Shown: positions 7,673-14,920 of the stretch, one piece after another | Numbering within the stretch: position 1 is the first letter of the stretch | Layout: every line of letters starts with the position of its first letter | Assembly (NCBI RefSeq): GCF_034347425.1 | Contig: NZ_CP133779.1 | Coordinates: forward strand, 3,038,001 to 3,102,000 | Direction: 5' to 3' | Length of the DNA: 64,000 nt | DNA from: Undibacterium sp. CCC3.4 | GTDB lineage: Bacteria; Pseudomonadota; Gammaproteobacteria; Burkholderiales; Burkholderiaceae_D | Program-made: the position numbers and the translations under genes | The notes under the pieces: generated by a model | The model's input: the letters and a program-made list of their open reading frames with translations, nothing else | The model's database searches: none | What the model was told of the DNA's origin: nothing

Positions 7673-9391
7673 ATGATAAATGTCTTTTCATCCTCTGTTG
7701 CTGGATTGCGAGCAGTCGCGTCAGCACCCACTGTGCCAGCCAGTTATCCGGAGATCGTACGCGTATGGCGCGACAGTGCGCCGCCGGGGGAGGATAGGGT
7801 AGAGGTAGCGCGACGTTTGCTCAGCGCTTACCGTGACAACGCCACCACGCTGGTGCTGCGCCACTTCGGTACGCTGAGTAGTTTGCCAGCCTTGCCGGGC
7901 GGCTTGCACGAAATCAGAATTTACAATTGCCCGGCCTTGCGCAGCTTGCCGGCCGTGTTGCCTGCCAGTTTGCGCAGTCTGAATTTTTTTCAATGTGCAT
8001 CCTTGTGCTCCTTGGGTGAGAATCTTCCCAGTTGCTTGAACACGCTGGGCTTGACTGAATGTCCATCTATCTCCGCTTTGCCGGCGAATTTACCGGCTGA
8101 ATTGATGGCGCTGTCGCTGGTCAGTTGCGCGGCGCTTGAGCAATTGCCGGCCAATTTGCCGGATCGCATAATTCATGTGCATATTTTCGGTTGTCATGCG
8201 CTTCGGAGTATAGAGTACATTCCGCGCTCTTTGGTCTCGTTTGATATCTGTCGGTGCGATAGATTGACGGCGGTGCGCGGCCACTTGCCCGATGAATTGA
8301 TGAGCTTTCGTATCGATTTATGTCCTTCGTTAAACGATATCCCGGAAGAATTGCCGGCGTCGTTGCAGATACTGACGCTTTCCAATTGTGTCACGCTCAC
8401 GCGCATACCGATGACGGTACCGTCGCGCTTAATTCGTCTCGATCTGCGCGGTAGCACTGCGATAACGAGTGCGCCGATTTACCCCATCCGTTTTCAGCCG
8501 TACTTGCCTTTGCATTTGCGCGAGCCCATGCGCAATCCTCACTCTCTTGAGGCGCTGTCGCCACTGCATTTCGACGATGTCGAGGCCAGGGCCGATTATG
8601 AGGACAGCGAAGTCAAGGAGTTGGTCGAGCACTTCGTACTGCGTACAGTCAGCCCTCAAAATGCCTGGTTAGACAGCTTCACGCCGCTCGATGGCGCTGC
8701 CGCGGTATCGATTACTACACAAAATCGCCTGTATGTGGAGGGCGAGATTGAGCAAGTGAACTTGACTGACGAAGCGCTGCAGCTGGAGTTGATGGTGCGC
8801 GTGCCTGATTTGATCGCAGCGCCGCAGCAAACCGTCATTATTGCCGAGCAGAGTGAGGCGGGGCGCTTGGCAATCGAGGCCTTGTATCAAGATATTGCTT
8901 ACGGCGCTATCCTTGACCCCTCCTATTTGCAGCGTTTTCTGCGCGCACAATTGCCATCCCCTTTATTGGCGCTGCGCCCTATCAGCGCTGAGCAGCAATT
9001 GTGTTGTCAGCAGTTATCAAACAAGATCATTATGGCAGCCAAGGAGTTGGTTTGCGTGCCATGGGACGATTCTGGCACGATCATGGTATTGGCAGAACGT
9101 CAGTCGAGTGCACATATTTTGCTTGATGGTGGCTATGCCGTGCACCAGTCCAGTATTGATCGCGCCTTGTTCGCGGGGGTATTGGCCTGCTGCAAGCAGG
9201 ATGATGAGTCGGAATTCATCGAGGTGATGGCATACTTTGAGGCTGGTTGGCCGACCCCCAGTTTACTCGACGAAGCACGCCTGACGTTTCGCGAAAACTT
9301 CATACATCTGTTCGTGACCGGGCAATTCGCCTCGGAATGGATTAAACGCGAGTACTACCATTTTGTGTTGCGCTGTGGGCAGATGCACTGA
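7673..9391 (+). CDS. Leucine-rich repeat protein, paralogue 1 of 3
   Basis: The 572-residue protein starts at the ATG at 7673, chosen because paralogue 3 begins with the same MIN; an upstream TTG would add four residues. Residues 1-25 are Ser/Ala-rich without a hydrophobic signal. Residues 25-67 form a helical cap (YPEIVRVWRD...PGEDRVEVARRLLSAYRDN) like that before the LRRs of IpaH-type effectors. Residues 68-285 hold about ten 21-22-residue repeats of the form LPxxLPxxLxxLxLxxCxxL, with Cys in the usual Asn place. Residues 295-572 are a module shared by the three paralogues, with invariant AEQS, PSPL, VPW, DGGYAVH, CKQ, AGWP and the ending SEWIKREYYHF...RCGQ-x-H. No NEL-type Cys-x-Asp site is conserved. 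A type III effector or host-interaction role is inference from the cap and LRR class; enzymatic function unknown. Confidence 0.85.
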   Translation: MINVFSSSVAGLRAVASAPTVPASYPEIVRVWRDSAPPGEDRVEVARRLLSAYRDNATTLVLRHFGTLSSLPALPGGLHEIRIYNCPALRSLPAVLPASLRSLNFFQCASLCSLGENLPSCLNTLGLTECPSISALPANLPAELMALSLVSCAALEQLPANLPDRIIHVHIFGCHALRSIEYIPRSLVSFDICRCDRLTAVRGHLPDELMSFRIDLCPSLNDIPEELPASLQILTLSNCVTLTRIPMTVPSRLIRLDLRGSTAITSAPIYPIRFQPYLPLHLREPMRNPHSLEALSPLHFDDVEARADYEDSEVKELVEHFVLRTVSPQNAWLDSFTPLDGAAAVSITTQNRLYVEGEIEQVNLTDEALQLELMVRVPDLIAAPQQTVIIAEQSEAGRLAIEALYQDIAYGAILDPSYLQRFLRAQLPSPLLALRPISAEQQLCCQQLSNKIIMAAKELVCVPWDDSGTIMVLAERQSSAHILLDGGYAVHQSSIDRALFAGVLACCKQDDESEFIEVMAYFEAGWPTPSLLDEARLTFRENFIHLFVTGQFASEWIKREYYHFVLRCGQMH

Positions 9392-9463
9392 ATACAAATG
9401 TCGTTGCGGCCTGCGGAAATGACGGTGCATCGAGGGTAAGTGCATGCACGCAGCAGTTGAATG

Positions 9464-9510
9464 TAATGAGCGAAAACTGGTATTTCTCGTGACAGTGCCT
9501 CGCTAACATC
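9464..9510 (+). promoter_or_regulatory. Diverged copy of the LRR upstream element (gene 2)
   Basis: ATGAGCGAAAACTGGTATTT, then CTCGTGACAGTGCCTCGCTAA, lines up with GGGCGAAAACTG-ATTTCCGCTTGTTACAGGCTTGCTTA before LRR gene 3. It lies 35 bp before the ATG of gene 2. The match is weaker than between genes 1 and 3, so regulation may differ. Confidence 0.4.
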
Positions 9511-9544
9511 TGACGGTGATCAATCACTTTGACTTCGACTGCAC

Positions 9545-11386
9545 ATGCCTCCGATTTTACCTCGTTTCAGCTGTATTCCCAGTTCAACTGCTGGCATGTC
9601 AATGACACCGCTACGTGCCAACTCAGTTGCTGCATCCGCTGTGCAGGATTACCGGCAGATGATCGATGCCTGGGTTGGCGTTAGCCCGGCGCACGAGGAG
9701 CGGGCGATGGTAGCGGCACACTTGCTTGAGGTGCATGCTAATCGCACGCCTTTGCTGACACTGTGTGATTTGGATGGCTTGAGCAGTCTGCCACCCTTAC
9801 CTGACTGCGTAGTGCGACTGATGGTTCGCAATTGCCCGAGCTTATTGAGTATGCCTGGCGCTGGCATATCTGCGTCAAGCGCGCGCTGGCCAGCCGGTTT
9901 GAAGGAGTTGTATATTAAAGATTGCAACGCCCTGACGGCGCTCGAGACCGACTGGCCCCTAGCCTTGAGGTGTCTGACGATTTCTCACTGTTTGGCGCTC
10001 GAATCTGTGCGCGCCGCGCCATCGCCGGCCTTACGATCGGTCGTGATCAGCGACTGTCCCAAGCTGCATGCGCTGAGTGAGCAATGGCCTGCGGAATTGC
10101 GTGAATTTAAACTGACACGCTGTGCAGCTTGGTCGAATTTACCTGCCAGTTTGCCGGATAGCCTGAGAGAATTATCGATCAATAATTGCGCCAGCTTTAC
10201 GCACTTGCCTGGGCCCTTGCCAAGCGCTTTGCGCGGCTTGGAAATCACTGATTGCCCGGCCTTGACGGCACTGTGTGAATTGAATTTGGCGTTCTTACGT
10301 CGTCTGACGATACGGAATTGTTCCGCGCTGGTCGCGCTGCCGCGGCTGTCAACACCGCGCTTGTTGACGCTGTCGCTGGTTGCTTGCGGTGCCCTCACTC
10401 GTCTGCCTGCCAGGCTGCCGGAAAGTTTGGCTCATCTTGACCTGATTGCGTGTATTTCGCTGGCTTTCGTACCGCGTTACCATCTAGGTTTAGAGGTGCG
10501 ACTGCCTATCCATTTAATCCAAGATACGCTCGATGAGGGCGAGCGGATCTTGCCGGCGGCATGCTTCGATCATATCCCTGCTCGATCCGCTTATCGACAT
10601 ACCGAGATCTGCGAACTGATCGATCATTTCAGCTTGCGCACGGCGAACCGTCGCGGCGAGTGGATCGATAGCTATACACCTTTGCACGGTGGTGAGCCGG
10701 TATCGATTGCGACGCAGAATCCGCCCTTCGGACATGACACGGTCGAACGCATCGCTATGCACCATGCGGCGCTGGTGATGCTGTTGGTGGAACGGGTGCC
10801 CAATGTGATTGTGAATTTGAAATACCAGGTGGTGGTGGCGGAACAAAGTGCCGAGGCGCAGGTGGCCATCGCCCGTTTGTATGACGAAATCGTCATTGGC
10901 GATGAGCTCAGTTCGGATGCGCTCGAGTATATTACCTGTACGAAAAAGCCATCGCCATTGATGGAAACTCGGCCGCTCTTGGTCGAAGAGGAAGGCTACT
11001 GCCGCCGCTTGTCGGCCAGTATTACCGAGCTGGCCCAACAGATTCCAAACGTGCCCTGGCACCCAAATGCGCGGGCTAAAGTATCGATTGAGCGTGCTGA
11101 TGGGGAGATGGTGCTGTTTGACGGTGGCTATGCGGTACATTCCTCGTGCATCGACAGGGCATTGTTCAGTCAAGTGCTTTGCGCGTGCAAGCAGGGTGAC
11201 GAGGAGATGTTCCTTGCGGCTATGGCTGATTTTCAAGCCGGTTGGCCGGCCCCGGGGCCACTCGATGGTGCGCGTCTGACCTTCCAAGAGGAGTTCGTGC
11301 GCTTGTTTGTGACCGGTTACTTTTCTTCAGAATGGATCAAGCGCGAGTACTACCATTTCATCTTACGCTGCGGGCAGATTCACTGA
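9545..11386 (+). CDS. Leucine-rich repeat protein, paralogue 2 of 3
   Basis: The 613-residue product is the most diverged of the three. It has an extra N-terminal stretch; a second ATG at 9596 (MSMTPLRANS) would give a start closer to the others and neither has a strong ribosome site. The cap DYRQMIDAWVGVSPAHEERAM is followed by about eleven repeats, such as LHALSEQWPAELREFKLTRC and FTHLPGPLPSALRGLEITDC, one enlarged by nine residues. The C-terminal module keeps AEQS, PSPL, VPW, DGGYAVH, CKQ, AGWP, FVTG and SEWIKREYYHFILRCGQIH. The last 57 bases are almost identical to those of paralogue 3, unlike the rest of the gene. A thioredoxin gene fragment follows the stop codon directly. Confidence 0.85.
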   Translation: MPPILPRFSCIPSSTAGMSMTPLRANSVAASAVQDYRQMIDAWVGVSPAHEERAMVAAHLLEVHANRTPLLTLCDLDGLSSLPPLPDCVVRLMVRNCPSLLSMPGAGISASSARWPAGLKELYIKDCNALTALETDWPLALRCLTISHCLALESVRAAPSPALRSVVISDCPKLHALSEQWPAELREFKLTRCAAWSNLPASLPDSLRELSINNCASFTHLPGPLPSALRGLEITDCPALTALCELNLAFLRRLTIRNCSALVALPRLSTPRLLTLSLVACGALTRLPARLPESLAHLDLIACISLAFVPRYHLGLEVRLPIHLIQDTLDEGERILPAACFDHIPARSAYRHTEICELIDHFSLRTANRRGEWIDSYTPLHGGEPVSIATQNPPFGHDTVERIAMHHAALVMLLVERVPNVIVNLKYQVVVAEQSAEAQVAIARLYDEIVIGDELSSDALEYITCTKKPSPLMETRPLLVEEEGYCRRLSASITELAQQIPNVPWHPNARAKVSIERADGEMVLFDGGYAVHSSCIDRALFSQVLCACKQGDEEMFLAAMADFQAGWPAPGPLDGARLTFQEEFVRLFVTGYFSSEWIKREYYHFILRCGQIH

Positions 11387-11499
11387 GTCGCCGCAGGCTC
11401 CAGCCAGCCGGTGCTTGGGCATTGGGTGCGCTGGCTTTGCCACTGGCAGCGCCGGCGCTCAGTGCGCTTAACAAACGCTGCAAGTATTTGAGCAACTTA
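11387..11499 (-). pseudogene. Remnant of the 3' end of the thioredoxin-like gene
   Basis: From GTCGCCGCAGGCTCCAGCCA at 11387 the sequence follows 13751-13855 inside the intact thioredoxin-like gene at high identity; the minus strand still reads LLSALSAGAASGKASAPNAQ and then PAGWSLRRL. Compared with the intact locus, 26 bp between the LRR stop and this tract are missing, and the rest of the gene is cut off where the repeat element at 11490 begins. It has no start codon and no active site. It shows that an LRR gene plus adjoining thioredoxin sequence was copied as one unit. Confidence 0.85.
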
Positions 11500-11874
11500 A
11501 TGGATCGTCGCAAGCGACGATGGAAAAGCCTCTGGAAGGGGTTTCCATCGGGTCGCTCCTTCGTCGCTCACCGGCCTGAAGACGCTGTCGCAAAAGCCTG
11601 ATGGACGCTGTTTACACCTGAAACACCGCATACCGCGTCTTTCCCGCATGCCGCAGCCTCGTCATTCCCGCATGCTTTTGGCGGGAACCCAGCGTCGTTT
11701 TTTACACTGAAAATGCCACAATTTCTGGCATTTTCAGTTAACCACGAACGCCGCTGGGTTCCTGCCAAAAGCGCGCAGGAATGACGTGGCCACCAGTTAG
11801 GGTAATGATACCGACTCACTACCCTTTTGCGACAGCCTCTTCAGGCCGGGGTTTCAAACCCTAGTCAGATTTTT
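11490..11874. repeat. Composite non-coding repeat element, copy A
   Basis: This 385 bp element shares both ends with 42034-42495 but has a different centre. The left end GAGCAACTTAATGGATCG runs into a hairpin ATCGTCGC-AA-GCGACGAT and the tract CGGGTCGCTCCTTCGTCGCT. An inverted pair follows: CCGGCCTGAAGACGCTGTCG (11573 on, continuing CAAAAG) against CTTTTGCGACAGCCTCTTCA (11824 on, continuing GGCCGG), one mismatch in 26. The right end is GGGGTTTCAAACCCTAGTCA then a T run. The centre holds a nested hairpin with CATTCCCGC/GCAGGAATG-type ends. No coding capacity was seen. It looks like a MITE-like or REP-derived element that has captured other repeats. Confidence 0.75.
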
Positions 11875-11910
11875 GATGAAACTCGAAGAGTTAGTGTCAG
11901 CTTGCACACT

Positions 11911-11960
11911 GAAAATGGGCGAAAACTGATTTCCGCTTGTTACAGGCTTGCTTAGAGTAG
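11911..11960 (+). promoter_or_regulatory. Conserved upstream element of LRR gene 3
   Basis: AAAATGGGCGAAAACTGATT, then TCCGCTTGTTACAGGCTTGC and TTAGAGTAG, matches the element before gene 1 at about four of five positions although neighbouring bases differ. It ends about 34 bp before the ATG. Confidence 0.55.
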
Positions 11961-11993
11961 AGATTTTATCCTCGCACTTGAGTCAGTAAAATC

Positions 11994-13724
11994 ATGATAA
12001 ACCTGTCGCCATCCTCTGCAGCCAGATCGTCCACAGTAGCACTCGCACTAGCACTGGCACCCAAGATACCAAATAGTTACCCGGAGATCCTGCGTGCATG
12101 GCGCGACCGCGCTGCTGAAGAGGTAGATGGAGAGGTGGTAGAGCAATATTTGCTCAATGCCCATAGTAACAATGCCACTACTCTGGAACTGCATCATTTC
12201 TGGAATTTGAGCAGTCTGCCGCCTTTGCCGGACAGGGTCACTGAAGTCAGTATTGATAATTGCCCACACTTGAAGTGCTTACCTCCCAGGTGGCCTAACG
12301 GTTTGTGTCGTTTGAAAATTATGTGTTGCGAGTCGCTGATGTCCTTGGGCGAATCCTTGCCGGTCGGCTTGGCCTCGCTCGAGCTTTGCAACTGTCCGTC
12401 TTTGACCGAACTGCCGGCAAATTTGCCAAACAGTTTGATGTCGCTGTCGCTGACTGGTTGCGTGGCTTTGACGCAGTTACCGGAAAATTTTCCGACCAAT
12501 TTGGCTAACCTGAATATTTCTTTTTGCCACGCGCTGCAACGCATTGATCGATTGCCGAGTGGTTTGCTTTCGCTTGACGTCACGCAATGCCGCGCTTTAA
12601 CGGGTGTGTACGAATTGCTACCTAGCCGCTTGCTGGGCTTACGTATAGGCAACTGTTCGCGCCTAAGCGTGTTGCCGCCACATTGGCCTGAATTATTGCA
12701 TTTGATTCATATTCTCGATTGCATCAGCTTGACGCGTTTGCCGCAGAATGTGCCGACCAATTTGATGCGACTGAATCTACGCGGTTGTAGCAGCTTGACG
12801 GATGTGCCACATTTTCCTGCTCAGTTCCATGAATACTTACCGGTTCATTTGCGCTTGCTGCAGCGTAATCCTTACCGCATGGAGCGTCTGCCGGCGCTCC
12901 ATTTCGATGATGTGGAGGCCAGAGCCGATTATGCCGACAGCGAGATCAAGGAGTTGATTGATCACTTTGTACGGAGAATGACCGTGCCACTTGATGCGTG
13001 GTTAGAGAGCTTCATGCCGCTGGGTGGTGGCGAAGCTGTGTCGATTGCGACGCAAAATCGCCAGTACATTGATGGCGAGATTGAACAAGTCAAGGTCGCT
13101 GACCAAGCCCTGTACCAGATACTATGCCAGCGCATCCCCGACTTGATCGCGACGCTGGATCATACTGTCATTGTTGCGGAACAGAGTGTGGAGGGGCAAT
13201 TGGCGATCGGGGCGCTGTACCAAGATATCGCCTACGGCGAATGCCTGAATCCCTCCTATCTGCGGCGTTTTATGCACGCACAACTGCCATCCCCTTTATT
13301 GGCACCGCGCCCGATCAGTGCGGCGCAGCAGCTACGTTGTGAACAGTTGTCAGATAAAATCGTTGCGACAGCCAAGGGTTTGGTCTGCGTGCCGTGGAAA
13401 GCCTCAGCGACGGTGATGGTTTTAAAGGAACGCCTAGGCAGCGCGAGCACCTTGCGTGACGGTGGCTATGCGGTGCATCAGGCGCAGTTTGATCGCAACT
13501 TGTTTGCTTCAGTATTGGAAGCGTGTAAGCAAGGTCATGAACAGTCATTCATCTCTGCCATGGGGCGCCTCGAGGCTGGCTGGCCGACCCCCAGCGGGCT
13601 CGACGTTGCGCGCCAGACATTTCGAGAGACCTTCACCCATTTGTTTGTGACTGGGCAATTTCCATCCGAATGGATCAAGCGCGAGTACTATCATTTCATC
13701 TTACGCTGCGGGCAGATTCACTGA
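11994..13724 (+). CDS. Leucine-rich repeat protein, paralogue 3 of 3
   Basis: The 576-residue protein is the closest relative of paralogue 1 along its whole length. It has a Ser/Ala-rich start (MINLSPSSAARSSTVALA), the cap NSYPEILRAWRDRAAEEVDG, and about ten repeats of 21-22 residues, such as LTELPANLPNSLMSLSLTGC and LTRLPQNVPTNLMRLNLRGC. The shared C-terminal module begins near HFDDVEARADYADSE. Invariant residues include four histidines (DHF, YAVH, YYHF, GQIH) and the Cys in CKQ and RCGQ, which are candidates for a catalytic or metal site. No signal peptide or transmembrane helix is seen. The stop codon lies 24 bp inside the convergent thioredoxin-like gene, so the two 3' ends overlap. Confidence 0.85.
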   Translation: MINLSPSSAARSSTVALALALAPKIPNSYPEILRAWRDRAAEEVDGEVVEQYLLNAHSNNATTLELHHFWNLSSLPPLPDRVTEVSIDNCPHLKCLPPRWPNGLCRLKIMCCESLMSLGESLPVGLASLELCNCPSLTELPANLPNSLMSLSLTGCVALTQLPENFPTNLANLNISFCHALQRIDRLPSGLLSLDVTQCRALTGVYELLPSRLLGLRIGNCSRLSVLPPHWPELLHLIHILDCISLTRLPQNVPTNLMRLNLRGCSSLTDVPHFPAQFHEYLPVHLRLLQRNPYRMERLPALHFDDVEARADYADSEIKELIDHFVRRMTVPLDAWLESFMPLGGGEAVSIATQNRQYIDGEIEQVKVADQALYQILCQRIPDLIATLDHTVIVAEQSVEGQLAIGALYQDIAYGECLNPSYLRRFMHAQLPSPLLAPRPISAAQQLRCEQLSDKIVATAKGLVCVPWKASATVMVLKERLGSASTLRDGGYAVHQAQFDRNLFASVLEACKQGHEQSFISAMGRLEAGWPTPSGLDVARQTFRETFTHLFVTGQFPSEWIKREYYHFILRCGQIH

Positions 13725-14138
13725 GGCGCTGCTGGCATCGCTTTGCAGCAGTCGCCGCAGGCTCCAGCCAGCCGGCGCTTGGGCATTGCGCGCGCTGGCT
13801 TTGCTACTGGCAGCGTCGGCGCTCAGTGCGCTTAACAAGCGGTGCAACTGGTTGATGTCTGGCAGCATGGTGCCGAGAAAGGCGACTTCGTCGCCATGCT
13901 GTATCAAAATCGTGGGGAAATTGTCGATGTCGAGTGCATCGACGAGTTCGGCGCAATCTTCGATATCGACCCAAGCGAAGCATTTATCAGGATGGCGCAG
14001 CGCCAGTTGGTCGAAAGCGAGGCGATAGCTGGTGCAGGTATCGCACCAAGCGGCGCACAGGCAAGCGACCAAGCATGCGCGTTCATTCAATTGCAGTTGT
14101 AGTGCGGCGCGGTCGTGAGTCGGGGTCAGGGCAGTCAT
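13701..14138 (-). CDS. Thioredoxin-family protein with WCDTC active site
   Basis: The 145-residue product has the thioredoxin order: a first strand and helix, the redox motif CAAWCDTC at about residues 28-35, a DIEDCAELVDALDIDNFPTI segment with the cis-proline, and a C-terminal helix. The CDTC centre replaces thioredoxin's CGPC, which changes redox potential and suggests a specialised reductase or thiol carrier. No export signal is visible, so it is probably cytoplasmic. The C-terminal 35 residues are an Ala/Ser-rich tail outside the fold. It is convergent with LRR gene 3 (24 bp overlap) and divergent from tsaB. Its 3' part is duplicated at 11387-11499. Confidence 0.88.
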   Translation of the reverse strand: MTALTPTHDRAALQLQLNERACLVACLCAAWCDTCTSYRLAFDQLALRHPDKCFAWVDIEDCAELVDALDIDNFPTILIQHGDEVAFLGTMLPDINQLHRLLSALSADAASSKASARNAQAPAGWSLRRLLQSDASSASVNLPAA

Positions 14139-14196
14139 GTGCTGATTTTAACCGATCTCTCGTCAAGAATTCCCGCCTTCGAGAGAAGTGACACGG

Positions 14197-14202
14197 TAAA
14201 AT
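14197..14202 (+). promoter_or_regulatory. -10-like box immediately before tsaB
   Basis: TAAAAT ends six bases before the tsaB ATG, so transcription from it would begin at or beside the start codon. No convincing -35 box is seen. A leaderless tsaB message is possible. Confidence 0.35.
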
Positions 14203-14208
14203 ACGCCC

Positions 14209-14913
14209 ATGGAAAAGTTAACCGCAATTTTAGCAATAGAAACCTCGACCTCGCTGGCTTCGGCCGCGCTGCTGGTCGGTTCGCATAGTTGGGTGCGCGA
14301 ACTTAATGGTGTTGAAACTCACTCTCAAGGTATCTTGCCCGCATTGCAAGATTTACTCGCGCAAGCAGGCTTGGCCTTGAGCGATTGTGATGCCATTGCC
14401 TTCGGCTGTGGCCCCGGGGCTTTTACCGGCATTCGTACTGCCTGTGGGATTGTGCAGGGTTTGGCCTTTGGTGCAGACTTGCCGGTGGTGCCGGTGGGCA
14501 GCTTGCTGGTCATGGCCATGGCCGCGCGTGAACAAAACGACGGCACCGATTTTGTCTGTATTCTCGATGCGCGTATGAATGAAGTCTACTGCGCGCGTTA
14601 TCGCTGGTTGGCGGGGGTTTGGCAGGAAGTGGTGGCACCGGCGTTGCTGAAACTCGAAGACTTAGTGATAGATCAGGCCCAGACTTGTTGTCTGGTGCTA
14701 GGGCAGGGCGTACTCTTGCCAGCGGCGTATGCCGACTGCACACACTTGGCGCTGATGCCGCATGCGCGACAAACCGCTTTGGCCGGCTTGGCGGCGTACC
14801 AAGCGGGCTTGACGCTGACGGCGGAATTGGCGCAACCCTTATATTTACGCAATAAAATCGCCTTGACCACGGCCGAACGTCTGGCGCAAAAAAATGCGCC
14901 GCGGGAAGGCTGA
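14209..14913 (+). CDS. tsaB: tRNA threonylcarbamoyladenosine biosynthesis protein TsaB
   Basis: The 234-residue product is the TsaB (YeaZ) subunit of the TsaBDE complex, which puts the t6A modification on A37 of ANN-decoding tRNAs in the cytoplasm. The N-terminal ILAIETSTSLASAAL is the first ASKHA phosphate loop and GCGPGAFTGIRTACGIVQGL at about residues 66-85 is the second conserved block. TsaB itself is an inactive kinase-fold scaffold for TsaD. It begins an operon with rimI, a uracil-DNA glycosylase and a DUF1853 gene; the tsaB-rimI pairing is common in proteobacteria. Confidence 0.95.
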   Translation: MEKLTAILAIETSTSLASAALLVGSHSWVRELNGVETHSQGILPALQDLLAQAGLALSDCDAIAFGCGPGAFTGIRTACGIVQGLAFGADLPVVPVGSLLVMAMAAREQNDGTDFVCILDARMNEVYCARYRWLAGVWQEVVAPALLKLEDLVIDQAQTCCLVLGQGVLLPAAYADCTHLALMPHARQTALAGLAAYQAGLTLTAELAQPLYLRNKIALTTAERLAQKNAPREG

Positions 14914-14920
14914 GATCGCT

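Noticed and set aside
8550..9391. NEL-type ubiquitin ligase domain in the LRR proteins
   Set aside because: The cap and repeats resemble IpaH, but no Cys-x-Asp motif is shared by the three paralogues; the nearest Cys-rich helices (LCCQQLSNK, YCRRLSASI, RCEQLSDK) do not keep an acidic partner.
11242..11601. Plus-strand reading frame running from LRR gene 2 into the repeat
   Set aside because: It is a frame shadow over the thioredoxin remnant and repeat element, with no start signal or conserved sequence.
11900..11990. hrp-type (TTCG-N16-TTCG) or PIP box before the LRR genes
   Set aside because: The conserved GCGAAAA core does not pair with a second TTCG/CGAA half at the required spacing.
7570..14140. 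Integrative element or prophage carrying the LRR genes
   Set aside because: No integrase, recombinase, phage gene or clear att repeat is visible; the region looks like local duplication beside a tRNA.
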